NCBI GenBank assembly: GCA_041305345.1
Contig: JBFYLP010000002.1
Location: 1 to 64,000, forward strand
Origin: JACRGC01 sp041305345
GTDB taxonomy: Archaea; Micrarchaeota; Micrarchaeia; Norongarragalinales; SBBD01
Reading direction: 5' to 3'
Length of the DNA: 64,000 nt
Notes under the pieces: generated by a model
Told to the model about the DNA's origin: nothing
Seen by the model: only the letters and a program-made list of their open reading frames with translations
Database searches by the model: none
Made by a program: the position numbers and the translations under genes
Shown here: positions 1 through 8,390 of the stretch, in pieces
How positions within the stretch are numbered: position 1 is the stretch's first letter
How the letters are laid out: every line of letters begins with the position of its first letter

Positions 1-3000
1 CCTCGCAAACAATGCAGGTTACCGGCCTTAACCCCTCGACTCTATATTATTTTGCAATCAAGACCGGAGACGAGGTTCCCAACTGGTCGGCAATTTCGAA
101 CATTGCGTCGCGTTCAACAACGGCTATCGCGGATTCGACTCCTCCGGCTGCGATTGGGGATCTAAGTGCGATCTCATCAACCGCCAACTCAGTGACATTG
201 CAATGGACCTCTCCGGGGGATGATGGGTTTTCCGGTACTGCTTCGCAATACGACATAAGATACTCGTTTAACCTGATCACGGATGCTAACTGGGATTCCC
301 GTTACCAGTCTGGAGGCGAACCCACTCCCGCTGTTGCAGGGACCGCCCAAACCTTTACAGTCCCAAACCTCAATCCTTCCACCATTTACTACTTTGGAAT
401 AAAAACATCGGATGAAGTGCCAAACGTTTCGCCGCTTTCAAACATTGCTTCGCGCGCTACCTCCGATAACACCGCGCCTGCGGCCATATCCGATCTGGAT
501 GCGGTTTCCAAGACGACCACCTCGATAACGATCCAGTGGACGGCTCCTGGCGACGATGGCAGCACCGGTACTGCCGCCCAATATGACGTAAGGTATTCGA
601 CATTACCAATAATTGAATCGAATTTTGCAGCGGCAACCCAGGCTTCCGGCGAGCCCACGCCCGCAATTGCTGGAACCATCCAGCAGTTCGTCGTGACGGG
701 CCTCACTCCCTCAACAGGATATTATTTTATTATCAAGACTGCCGACGAGATACCGAACTGGTCGACCCTCTCCAACCAAATCTGGGAAGGCACGCTAACG
801 CCGGACACCTCGCCGCCATCTGGCATCACGAACCTTGCTGCAACGGCCTCGACACCAACATCGGTTTCGCTGCAATGGACCTCCCCTGGCGACGATGCGA
901 ATTCCGGAACCGCATCGCAGTACGACCTGAGGCATTCCCTTTCAACGATCACTGCGTCGACATTCGCGTCCGCAACCCAGGTTTCGGGCGAGCCGCTGCC
1001 AAGCCCAGCTGGCTCAACGGAAATGATCACGGTTTCGGGGCTAACAAGCTCGACCCTTTACTATTTCGCGATAAGGACAGCAGATGAGGTGCCTAATTGG
1101 TCGGGAATTTCCAATGTGCCAAGCAGGGCCACTTTGGCGCCTCCGGACAACACGGCGCCTGCTGCGATTACGAATCTAGCCATTACCGGCCAGGATTATT
1201 CCTCGATTTCCCTGCAATGGACCTCGCCTGGTGACGACGGTTCAACCGGCACGGCAACAAGCTACGATTTACGCTATTCGACTTCCCTCATCACCGCTGG
1301 AAATTTCAATTCTGCATTCCAGGTTTTGGGCGAGCCTGCTCCCGCAATTGCAGGAACGGTGCAGGTTGCTTTGGTTGGCAGCCTCAACCCTTCGACCACT
1401 TATTATTTGGCAATCAGAACAGCAGACGAAGTTCCCAACTGGTCTGCCATCTCAAATGTCGTTTCGGGTACCACCTCTCCGGCGCCGGACAACACGCCGC
1501 CAACGATTTCCAATGGTGCGCCTTCAGGCCAGCTGCCTGCCGGAACGACATCGTCGCAGATTTCGGTGAGTACGAACGAGCCGGCAACCTGCAAATATTC
1601 GCAGGGAACTGACCATGCTTATGAGTTGATGCCAAATACGTTTTCAACGACTGGAGGATCATCCCACTCGAGCACCATTTCGGGGCTGAGCAACGGCCAG
1701 TCATATACTTTTTACGTCAGATGCGAGGATGCCGCGCTGAACGAAAATCCAACGAGCTATCAGATCACGTTCGGCGTGGATACGCCCCCGAACCAGCCGC
1801 CGCAGGCATACCTCGACTCGCCAGGCACCGGCTTCAAGACTTATTCCGGGAATGTCAGGCTCACCTGCAGCGCAACCGATGATTACGGGCTCACCAGGCT
1901 CGATTTGCATACGGATATTTCCGGCACATTCGAGCTTACCCAAAGCAAGCCGATCTCCGAGCAATCGACAACCCAGGAATTCCTGCTAACCGGCCTGCAG
2001 CCCGGCATCTACGAGTGGAACTGCATTGCGTATGACGGCGGCGGCCTTGCCGGCACTTACTCCCTAAATTTTGTGTTCGAGGTAATCGAGCCGGTTTATT
2101 CGATTTCCATAAGCCCTGCATCCGATGCATTCCAGGTCAAAAACGGCACCGGCGAAATGACCAACCGCTCTTTCACGATAACGAATACCGGAAACCAGAA
2201 CCTTACCGATGGATCGTGCTCATCAACAGTGGGTTGGGCGCAATTCTTTGGATGCAGGCAGGTTTTGAACATTTCCGAATCGGAAATAGTGGTCGTGGGC
2301 TTCAATGTCACGAACCTTCCCGAGGCCGTCCACACTGCAAACCTCCTGTTCATTTTCAGCAATCCGATGATGACTGGCGATAGTGCAACAGTAGATATTA
2401 CGGTGACTTCGGACCCGGTGAATCCGCTGCCGATAATTTCCAATCTTTCCGCGGAGCCTTCGCACTCGTTTGCAGCAATCACCTGGGAAACCGACCTTAA
2501 CAGTAATTCAACCGTGATCTATGGGGCCGATCCCCTCGATTTGAACCAAAGCAGCGGAATTGCTGATAATGTCCAACACCATTCCATCAGCCTTCAATCA
2601 CTCCTCCCCAACACTACGTATCATTATGCGGCCTTGAGCTGTTCTATCGGAGGCTGTTCGATTTCAGGGGCAAGCTCGTTCACGACGCAGGAGCTTCCAG
2701 CAGGCTGCAGTTATGGAAATCCGCCCTGCGGTTCGGGTTATTCCTGCCAGGCAAATGCGTGCGTCCCCGTTTACAACCCCGGCGGCTCCCCTTCAGGCCC
2801 AACGGGTTCCAGTCCAGGGAGTTATATTTCCGGCAGCACGCCAATAGTGGCGGAGGCAAAGCCGTCCCAAAGCGCCGCTGCATCGGCCGTGCCTTCCGCA
2901 ACAATTGCCGCTGAAAGCAGGTTTGTTGACATTCAGCGGGAATTTGATGAGAACCGCGAAACGATTTCCGAAACCGACCGGCTTGACATCGAGGAATACC

Positions 3001-3353
3001 TGATCGAAGCGAAAAGGCTCCAGGCAGAGGGCAATACGGCGCAAGCGATGGTAATGCTTTCGAGGGCGAGAAGCCGCCTCGACTCCACCCTTGCAAAGAG
3101 CAGGGAGCAGAAGGCGAGCTTTGGCTGGATGGCCTCGCTGATTGCGTTGATAATGATCTTGGGGGGCGCGCTGTATTATTCGAGCAGGCAAAAGCAGAAG
3201 GCGGAAAGCATCGTGGCAAATGATTTGGCAAAATCACGGAAGAAGGAGTTGCTGGACATCAGCCTGAAGCCGATTTCCGAAAAGCAGCAGTCCGAAATTT
3301 CCTCCGATTTTCTCCAGCGCGTCCAGAGGAAGCCGCCCAAGCTCGATGCATAA
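1..3353 (+). CDS. Large FN3-repeat surface protein with C-terminal membrane anchor (5' end outside window)
   Basis: The frame is open to the left edge, so the true start lies upstream. The visible 1113 residues hold tandem fibronectin type III modules of about 112-114 residues, each beginning with a D-N/S-T-x-P-P-A-like linker and containing LQW-TSPGDDG, YDxRYS and Y-Y-F/L-x-I-K/R-T signatures. A Cys-containing sandwich, a P-D-x-P-x-G-like region and a further FN3 domain of the purple-acid-phosphatase type (around residues 800-890) follow. Next come a Gly/Ser/Pro linker, a charged helical stalk, one membrane helix near residues 1038-1058 and a basic cytoplasmic tail of about 53 residues. It is probably a cell-surface adhesin or stalk protein with its bulk outside. 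The last domain resembles those of the gene at 6716. The ligand is unknown. Confidence 0.85.
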   Translation, partial: SQTMQVTGLNPSTLYYFAIKTGDEVPNWSAISNIASRSTTAIADSTPPAAIGDLSAISSTANSVTLQWTSPGDDGFSGTASQYDIRYSFNLITDANWDSRYQSGGEPTPAVAGTAQTFTVPNLNPSTIYYFGIKTSDEVPNVSPLSNIASRATSDNTAPAAISDLDAVSKTTTSITIQWTAPGDDGSTGTAAQYDVRYSTLPIIESNFAAATQASGEPTPAIAGTIQQFVVTGLTPSTGYYFIIKTADEIPNWSTLSNQIWEGTLTPDTSPPSGITNLAATASTPTSVSLQWTSPGDDANSGTASQYDLRHSLSTITASTFASATQVSGEPLPSPAGSTEMITVSGLTSSTLYYFAIRTADEVPNWSGISNVPSRATLAPPDNTAPAAITNLAITGQDYSSISLQWTSPGDDGSTGTATSYDLRYSTSLITAGNFNSAFQVLGEPAPAIAGTVQVALVGSLNPSTTYYLAIRTADEVPNWSAISNVVSGTTSPAPDNTPPTISNGAPSGQLPAGTTSSQISVSTNEPATCKYSQGTDHAYELMPNTFSTTGGSSHSSTISGLSNGQSYTFYVRCEDAALNENPTSYQITFGVDTPPNQPPQAYLDSPGTGFKTYSGNVRLTCSATDDYGLTRLDLHTDISGTFELTQSKPISEQSTTQEFLLTGLQPGIYEWNCIAYDGGGLAGTYSLNFVFEVIEPVYSISISPASDAFQVKNGTGEMTNRSFTITNTGNQNLTDGSCSSTVGWAQFFGCRQVLNISESEIVVVGFNVTNLPEAVHTANLLFIFSNPMMTGDSATVDITVTSDPVNPLPIISNLSAEPSHSFAAITWETDLNSNSTVIYGADPLDLNQSSGIADNVQHHSISLQSLLPNTTYHYAALSCSIGGCSISGASSFTTQELPAGCSYGNPPCGSGYSCQANACVPVYNPGGSPSGPTGSSPGSYISGSTPIVAEAKPSQSAAASAVPSATIAAESRFVDIQREFDENRETISETDRLDIEEYLIEAKRLQAEGNTAQAMVMLSRARSRLDSTLAKSREQKASFGWMASLIALIMILGGALYYSSRQKQKAESIVANDLAKSRKKELLDISLKPISEKQQSEISSDFLQRVQRKPPKLDA
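132..1486 (+). repeat. Tandem FN3-coding repeats, period about 335-342 bp
   Basis: Four consecutive units start near 132, 466, 803 and 1145, and a diverged one begins near 1487. Each encodes one fibronectin type III module. The units are clearly homologous in protein but diverged in DNA, so this looks like old internal duplication under selection rather than a recent expansion. Confidence 0.8.
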
Positions 3354-3368
3354 AAAAAATTGCAAAAG

Positions 3369-3378
3369 GATAAAAATC
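3369..3378 (+). promoter_or_regulatory. TATA box for deoxyhypusine synthase
   Basis: The A/T-rich box GATAAAAATC lies about 29 bp before the ATG at 3403, which would make that ATG the start of a nearly leaderless transcript. It supports 3403 over the in-frame ATG at 3346, which would overlap the preceding gene. Confidence 0.5.
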
Positions 3379-3402
3379 ACTCGCACCATTGATTACCGGG
3401 GG

Positions 3403-4506
3403 ATGGATTTGCCAGGTGAAAATACACTCAAGGATCGCGACTCAAAAAATTATGGCACCGGGCATTCCCATAATATGAAGCCCGTTGTGCCCCTCGACCT
3501 TGCCAAAGTCAAAAGCGTCAACGACCTTGTTACCGGTATGGGGAGCACGAGTTTTGGAGGCAGGTCCGTTGGCGAGGCAGCTGATGTGCTCGAGGCAATG
3601 GCCAGGGACAAGGAGTGCTTCAATGTGCTGACGCTTTCGGGTGCGATGACCGTTGCGAAGATGGGACTTGTCATCTGCGAAATGATTGATAACGGGATGG
3701 TTGATGCGGTCGTCTCGACAGGCGCGCTTGTGCAGCACGGCTTCGTTGAAGGCGCAGGCATGTCACACTTCAAGTACGAATGGAACATGAAAGACGAGGA
3801 TTTGTATTATGCGGGATATGACCGCGTGTATGATACGATTGAGCTCGAATCCAATCTTGATGATGCCGAGGAGATAATGAGGAAGGTCTTCGGGCGATTC
3901 GACCACGAAAAGGCGGTTGGAAGCTACGAAATCAACCGTGAACTGGGCAGGTTCCTTTTGGAAAGTTACGCGGGCAAGAGGGGAATACTCAAGTCCGCAT
4001 ATGAAAAGGACGTACCGGTTTTTATCCCGGCATTCACTGACTCCGAGATGGGCCTTGATTTTTCGCTTTACAACAAGGCGCGCACTTTGCTGGGGAAGAA
4101 TGAGCTAAAATACGATGCATTTGCTGACCTTGACCGCTATTCGGAGCTCGTTTACAAAAGCAAAAAGCTTGGGATTTTCACGATAGGCGGCGGCGTTCCA
4201 CGCAACTGGGCGCAGCAGGTCGGCCCGTACCTCGATTTGGTTTACCCAAGGCTCGTGAAGGCGGGCGTTCCCAAGGAAAAGCTTGGGGACAAGGAAAGCT
4301 ATTTCAAGCGCTTTCATTATGCCGTTAGGATCTGCCCGGAGCCCGTCCACTGGGGGGGCCTTTCCGGCTGCACGTATTCCGAAGGCGTATCCTGGGGTAA
4401 ATTCGTGCCGCGCGAGGAGGGCGGAATGTGGGCGGAAGTGCTTGAGGATGCTACCGTCGCCTGGCCGCTCATCGTGAAGGCGGTTTTGGAAAGGATGGGG
4501 AAATGA
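3403..4506 (+). CDS. dys: Deoxyhypusine synthase
   Basis: Transfers the aminobutyl group of spermidine to a lysine of aIF5A, the first step of hypusine formation, in the cytosol. The 367-residue product matches the family throughout: GMGSTSFGGRSVGEA near the N-terminus, LTLSGAMTVAKMG, STGALVQHGF, and the C-terminal EGVSWGK block with the catalytic lysine at K333. The ATG at 3403 sits about 29 bp after a TATA-like box. In-frame ATGs also exist at 3346, which would overlap the upstream gene, and at 3475. Agmatinase follows 36 bp later and AdoMet decarboxylase further on, so the locus joins polyamine synthesis with its use in aIF5A modification. The extended N-terminus is somewhat longer than in typical archaeal versions. 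A homospermidine synthase-like role is possible but less likely. Confidence 0.9.
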   Translation: MDLPGENTLKDRDSKNYGTGHSHNMKPVVPLDLAKVKSVNDLVTGMGSTSFGGRSVGEAADVLEAMARDKECFNVLTLSGAMTVAKMGLVICEMIDNGMVDAVVSTGALVQHGFVEGAGMSHFKYEWNMKDEDLYYAGYDRVYDTIELESNLDDAEEIMRKVFGRFDHEKAVGSYEINRELGRFLLESYAGKRGILKSAYEKDVPVFIPAFTDSEMGLDFSLYNKARTLLGKNELKYDAFADLDRYSELVYKSKKLGIFTIGGGVPRNWAQQVGPYLDLVYPRLVKAGVPKEKLGDKESYFKRFHYAVRICPEPVHWGGLSGCTYSEGVSWGKFVPREEGGMWAEVLEDATVAWPLIVKAVLERMGK

Positions 4507-4542
4507 TCGTTAGGTTTGAATGGGAAAATAAGGGGCCAATAG

Positions 4543-5442
4543 ATGAGAAATTCCATTTCCATATCTGATTTCAATTTTTCGGGCGCAGACAGATTGCCAT
4601 ACGAAAAATGCAGAATAGTGTTTATTCCCGTTCCCTACGACGGCACTGCCTCTTACAAGAAGGGCACGGCAAGGGCGCCACAATCGATCATGGACGCATC
4701 TATGCAATTGGAATGGTTTGATGAGGAGTTGTGCTACGAGCCGGCCAAACTGGGTTTTTGCACATTAAATGAAATTGGCGTAAACGGTAATAAACCCGAA
4801 GAGGTCGTCAATTCCGTCGAGAAGATTGTCGCCCAAGTCCTCGAAGATGGCAAGTTCCCCTTCATTCTGGGAGGCGAGCACTCAATAAGCGCCGGCGCAT
4901 TTTTTGCATTCAAGAAAAAATATACCGATTTTACCATCCTGCAATTCGATGCCCACACGGACCTGCGCGACGAGTATGAGGGGAGCAAATACAGCCACGC
5001 CTGTGTAATGAGGCGCGCGCACGATCTGGGCATTGGAATCGTCCAGGTTGGCATCCGCAGCCTGCCTGTTGACAATTCGGAATGGTTGAGGAGGAACGAG
5101 AAAACCGTCAGAACATTCTATGCAAAGGAGATGGGGGCCTGGAAAATTAAAGATATCGTGGATGCATGCGGAAAAAACGTTTATGTTTCCTTCGATATTG
5201 ACGCGTTGGATACGTCGATCATGCCCGCGACCGGAACGCCCGAGCCCGGCGGGTTATCGTGGGCGCAGGCGATTGGTATTCTGCATGCAGTTGCGGAAAG
5301 GAGGAACATCATCGGTGCGGACCTGATGGAGCTTCTCCCGACCCCGGGAATGCACGCTTGCGATTTCCTTGCCGCCAAACTCGCATATAAGCTTGTCGGG
5401 TATGCGTTTGAAAAGGATAAAAAAGGTTTTAAAAAGGAATAA
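4543..5442 (+). CDS. speB: Agmatinase (ureohydrolase family)
   Basis: Hydrolyses agmatine to putrescine and urea using a binuclear Mn centre. All ureohydrolase metal ligands are visible: GGEHS (H113), DAHTD (D136, H138, D140) and SFDIDALD (D218, D220), followed by GTPEPGG. At 299 residues it has the usual length. It lies 36 bp after deoxyhypusine synthase on the same strand and is probably cotranscribed with it. Arginase or another amidinohydrolase specificity cannot be excluded from sequence alone, but the gene context (deoxyhypusine synthase, AdoMet decarboxylase) favours agmatine. Confidence 0.9.
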   Translation: MRNSISISDFNFSGADRLPYEKCRIVFIPVPYDGTASYKKGTARAPQSIMDASMQLEWFDEELCYEPAKLGFCTLNEIGVNGNKPEEVVNSVEKIVAQVLEDGKFPFILGGEHSISAGAFFAFKKKYTDFTILQFDAHTDLRDEYEGSKYSHACVMRRAHDLGIGIVQVGIRSLPVDNSEWLRRNEKTVRTFYAKEMGAWKIKDIVDACGKNVYVSFDIDALDTSIMPATGTPEPGGLSWAQAIGILHAVAERRNIIGADLMELLPTPGMHACDFLAAKLAYKLVGYAFEKDKKGFKKE

Positions 5443-5615
5443 AAATTGCGGGCTGCCCAAAAAAATCATTGCATAGCCATCAAACCCTGCGAAAAATAAT
5501 TTCAAAAGGTTATTCCGATGCCCTTAGAAAAAAATTTGTCGCCAAAAAAATGCTTTTTTTTGCGGAATTTTCGCATCTGAAATTCTTCCGGGAAAAAAAT
5601 GCCTAAATCTACGAG

Positions 5616-5641
5616 GGAAATTTTTTTTTATGAAAATTTCC
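5616..5641 (+). promoter_or_regulatory. Inverted repeat upstream of the AdoMet decarboxylase promoter
   Basis: GGAAATTTT (5616-5624) and AAAATTTCC (5633-5641) form a perfect 9-bp inverted repeat with an 8-nt T-rich centre, just before the TATA box at 5659. It may be an operator, or part of the agmatinase terminator region. The rest of the 315-bp gap (5443-5757) is very A/T-rich with several T or A runs and no credible gene. Confidence 0.4.
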
Positions 5642-5658
5642 GAAAACCAAACGATATG

Positions 5659-5668
5659 TTTAAATATA
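5659..5668 (+). promoter_or_regulatory. TATA box of AdoMet decarboxylase gene
   Basis: TTTAAATATA is a good archaeal TATA box. Transcription would start near 5688-5690, giving a leader of about 70 nt before the ATG at 5758, unusually long for this window. Confidence 0.6.
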
Positions 5669-5692
5669 AGGTTCTAGTATATTTTGTGTAAT

Positions 5693-5724
5693 TTTTTTGG
5701 TTATGATTTTTTTTAGCCAAAAAA
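5693..5724 (+). promoter_or_regulatory. Leader hairpin before AdoMet decarboxylase
   Basis: TTTTTTGG (5693-5700) and CCAAAAAA (5717-5724) can pair in the transcript to an 8-bp stem with a 16-nt loop, followed by a T run. It lies between the predicted transcription start and the Shine-Dalgarno sequence. An attenuator-like role is inference only. Confidence 0.35.
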
Positions 5725-5757
5725 GTTTTTAACAAAAAATAGGTGATCGGCTGTAAA

Positions 5758-6156
5758 ATGCACGGGCCACATTTGATGTTGGATTGCTACGGATGCGATA
5801 AAAAGGCATTGTTGGACATGAATCTCGTGTTCAGGTGCCTCGACGAGCTTCCAGACAAGATCAAAATGACGAAGATGACTCTGCCATATTGTGTTTATTG
5901 GCCGGGTGGCACGCCTAATGATGATGGCGGGATCAGCGGCTTCGTCTTGATCGCGGAATCGCACATTAGCATTCACACGTTCCCTGACATCGGCTACTTC
6001 ACCTTCGACTTGTATTCCTGCAAGGAATTCGACAAGCGGAAGGTGATAGCATATCTGAACGAGCTTTTCCAGCCAACGAGGATGGAGGAGCAGTACGCGC
6101 ATCGGGGGGCGATGAATGTGCAGAAGGTTGCGGTTGCGCACGTCCAAAAAGCCTGA
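5758..6156 (+). CDS. speH: S-adenosylmethionine decarboxylase proenzyme (class 1B)
   Basis: Makes decarboxylated AdoMet, the aminopropyl donor for spermidine. The protein self-cleaves to a pyruvoyl enzyme: the Glu-Ser cleavage pair (S68), the processing/catalytic His (H73) and the catalytic Cys (C88) stand in the same spacing as in bacterial/archaeal AdoMetDC, within ESHISIHTFPD...YSC. I chose the ATG at 5758 because GGTGAT lies 9 nt upstream, a Shine-Dalgarno form recurrent here; a GTG at 5743 is the alternative. At 132 residues it has normal length. Related archaeal pyruvoyl enzymes can be arginine decarboxylases, so specificity should be read as AdoMet or, less likely, arginine. With agmatinase and deoxyhypusine synthase it forms a polyamine group. 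Confidence 0.88.
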   Translation: MHGPHLMLDCYGCDKKALLDMNLVFRCLDELPDKIKMTKMTLPYCVYWPGGTPNDDGGISGFVLIAESHISIHTFPDIGYFTFDLYSCKEFDKRKVIAYLNELFQPTRMEEQYAHRGAMNVQKVAVAHVQKA

Positions 6157-6179
6157 TTTTCTTTTTTCCTTCTTTTTTT
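6157..6179 (+). terminator. T-rich archaeal terminator after speH
   Basis: Three T runs (TTTT, TTTTTT, TTTTTTT) separated by C-rich dinucleotides immediately follow the stop codon, as expected for oligo-T termination in archaea. The rest of the gap to 6318 holds a TATA-like TTTTTTATATCC near 6270-6282 for the next gene. Confidence 0.5.
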
Positions 6180-6317
6180 ATCCGACCCAGCGGAGCTTTG
6201 GTTTTGCCCCTCATAGCGCGGTTTTTGCCTTGCCGTTTTGTCCATCTGCAAGGGCCACCTAAGGGAAGGTTTTTTATATCCGAATAAAAAAGATATACGT
6301 TGAACGACAAGGGGGGG

Positions 6318-6719
6318 ATGCTGGTGGGCAGGAAACGGATTGTTGCAAAGCCAAGGAAGGCTCCAAGGCACGTTAGCATTGGCGCGAAGCGAGCGATGCA
6401 CGATGCGGAGATCGACCGCCTCAAGCAAGCCGTGCTGAAAAGGCACCACGAATGGCTTAGGCCCCCCGGGAAAACGCACTATTTCCTATATTTCATAACC
6501 ATTCTTATGATTTTTTCCGGCATTTTCCTAATTTCCAGCAGGGCAATGGCCCTATCCCCCATTGCAATTGCCATTACGTTTGTAATAACCGTCCTCCTGG
6601 CTGCATCGTTCATAATGCTTCTCCAATACAGGATGGGTGACCGCTCCCAGAAATCGCTTGAGGAGCGCATCGAGAACGAGATATTGGAATTCAAAATCGA
6701 GGGGCTTTCCAAGAGATGA
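6318..6719 (+). CDS. Small membrane protein with two helices
   Basis: Unknown function. A basic N-terminal segment of about 55 residues (rich in K, R and H) precedes two membrane helices around residues 57-77 and 82-104, then a charged tail ending ...EFKIEGLSKR. The start is uncertain: the ATG at 6318 follows a run of G, and an in-frame TTG exists at 6300 near the expected transcription start. The stop overlaps the next gene's ATG (ATGA at 6716-6719), so translation is probably coupled to the surface protein behind it. Confidence 0.65.
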   Translation: MLVGRKRIVAKPRKAPRHVSIGAKRAMHDAEIDRLKQAVLKRHHEWLRPPGKTHYFLYFITILMIFSGIFLISSRAMALSPIAIAITFVITVLLAASFIMLLQYRMGDRSQKSLEERIENEILEFKIEGLSKR

Positions 6720-8293
6720 AGCATAACCTACTAGCCATAGGGTTGGCATTGCTGTACATCGCGCATTTTTCTGCTGCAGCAACCCCTTCGATTCTAGGCA
6801 CGCCAAATACCGTGGAAGTAACCTCCTCAACAGCCATCGTTTTTTGGCAAACCGACCTCTCCTCCTTCATCAATTTCGTCACCTACGGCCAATCCGAATC
6901 ACTTGGCGCCAACTCTACTGTCAATGCCACCGATTCGACCGATCACTTCATCGATCTATCCCAACTCACCCCATCCCAGCAATATTACTTCACTGTAACC
7001 TCGTGCATTGGGGAGAATTGCACAAGCGCCGGCACCTTTTCCTTCACCACCCTTGAGGGTTCGCAAGATCTTCCTGCACCCCAAATCCAAAACGAATCGG
7101 TCAATGCAAATGCCGCCCACGACTCGGCTCAAATCAGCTGGACCACGGATATACCATCGAATTCTTTCGTTTATTATGGAATTTCTGCGGGCATGGGGAA
7201 TTTTGGCTCTCTGGATGATAATGTCACTTCCCATATCGTTAGCATTTCCGGCCTCGTGCCCTCCACCACTTACTATTACTTAGTGCAAAGCTGCAATTCT
7301 GGCAACTGCACAAACTCCTCCCAAAAGTCGTTTTCCACCCTGCCAAATCCAACAGCCACCCCGACCTTCACTCCCACCCCGACACCTACTACGCAATCAG
7401 GTGGCGTGCTTCCTCCTCCATCCATCTGCGTAGACAGCGACGGGGGGAAGGATTATTTTCAAAAGGGCAGGCTGATTTCGGGAAATGAGAACGGCGATGA
7501 CACATGTGAGACAGGCGACATTCTTCGGGAATATGTATGCAATGACGAGGGGACTCTTGGCGGGATGGTTAGGTACAAGTGCCCGCTTGGCTGCATCGAT
7601 GGGACCTGCATCCAGGCCGGCGACCCGGAATCGCCCTCGCCCAGCCCGACACTAACCGGCTTCCTTAGCCGCAACAAAGAAAGCATCCTGGATGGGGGAA
7701 CGAAAATCAGCGCGGTTTTTTATTCTGGAAAATCCATTTTTTCCATATCCCAATCGTTGGATTTTGAGTTTGTCGGCTTGCTGAAGCTCGACCTTCCATT
7801 TTCATTTGATGATTATTATTCCGGCAGGGTATCCCTCACGCCAAAACCCTCGATTTCCGGGGCGAAGCCGGATGGCAGCCTAACCGCCAGCTGGGAGATG
7901 AGCGGCCTTGAAGGCGGGTCATTCACAATCGAAATATCGGCCGATGCCGCATATGGGGAATCAACATTGCAAGGATTCGTTCCCGCCATTCTTTTAAGGG
8001 AGGACGATGAATCCTTCGTGGAAGCTGATGTGGCGGCCCTTGTTCCGGCGGAAGCGCCGTCAGCTAAAGGGCATAAAGGAACTCCCAACCCCGCCACGGG
8101 TCTTGCTGCAGTAGGGCCTTCCGAGGCAGCTGAGGATAGGGGCTGGCCCATTGCAGCTGCACAGATAATTTTGCTGATCTCGGGCATCCTGGCTATCAAT
8201 TATTTCGAGAGGGATTTCCGCCCGTTGAATGCGGAGCAGACTTCAAGCGTGCTTGAGGGCTTGGAGGAGGAGGCATTGCGCAAGCGGCGCTGA
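6716..8293 (+). CDS. Secreted/surface protein with two FN3-like domains, Cys-rich domain and C-terminal anchor
   Basis: A signal peptide (residues 1-22, ending SAAA) is followed by two FN3-like domains of the purple-acid-phosphatase type (about 23-115 and 120-208), each with a YYF/YYY...SC motif. A Thr-Pro linker and a small Cys domain (about 236-298, with CNDEG and CPLGC) follow, then a beta-rich region of about 120 residues, a linker, one membrane helix near 478-497 and a short cytoplasmic tail. Its FN3 domains resemble the last one of the protein ending at 3353. It overlaps the preceding small membrane protein by ATGA. It is probably an envelope protein; ligand unknown. Confidence 0.8.
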   Translation: MKHNLLAIGLALLYIAHFSAAATPSILGTPNTVEVTSSTAIVFWQTDLSSFINFVTYGQSESLGANSTVNATDSTDHFIDLSQLTPSQQYYFTVTSCIGENCTSAGTFSFTTLEGSQDLPAPQIQNESVNANAAHDSAQISWTTDIPSNSFVYYGISAGMGNFGSLDDNVTSHIVSISGLVPSTTYYYLVQSCNSGNCTNSSQKSFSTLPNPTATPTFTPTPTPTTQSGGVLPPPSICVDSDGGKDYFQKGRLISGNENGDDTCETGDILREYVCNDEGTLGGMVRYKCPLGCIDGTCIQAGDPESPSPSPTLTGFLSRNKESILDGGTKISAVFYSGKSIFSISQSLDFEFVGLLKLDLPFSFDDYYSGRVSLTPKPSISGAKPDGSLTASWEMSGLEGGSFTIEISADAAYGESTLQGFVPAILLREDDESFVEADVAALVPAEAPSAKGHKGTPNPATGLAAVGPSEAAEDRGWPIAAAQIILLISGILAINYFERDFRPLNAEQTSSVLEGLEEEALRKRR

Positions 8294-8390
8294 CAAAAAG
8301 CAGGCAATGATGAAACGTAGTCGTATTTGCTTGAGAAAAAATTTTTGATGATTCATGCAATAGTTTTTTTTCACATGCTGGGGGTACCCT

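Noticed and set aside
2680..3237. 185-codon minus-strand frame
   Set aside because: Antisense to the stalk and anchor part of the FN3 surface protein; low-complexity Ser/Pro/Arg translation without motifs.
8307..8350. C/D-box-like sequences ATGATGA and TTGATGA suggesting a guide RNA
   Set aside because: No D box (CTGA) at the expected distance and no terminal stem.
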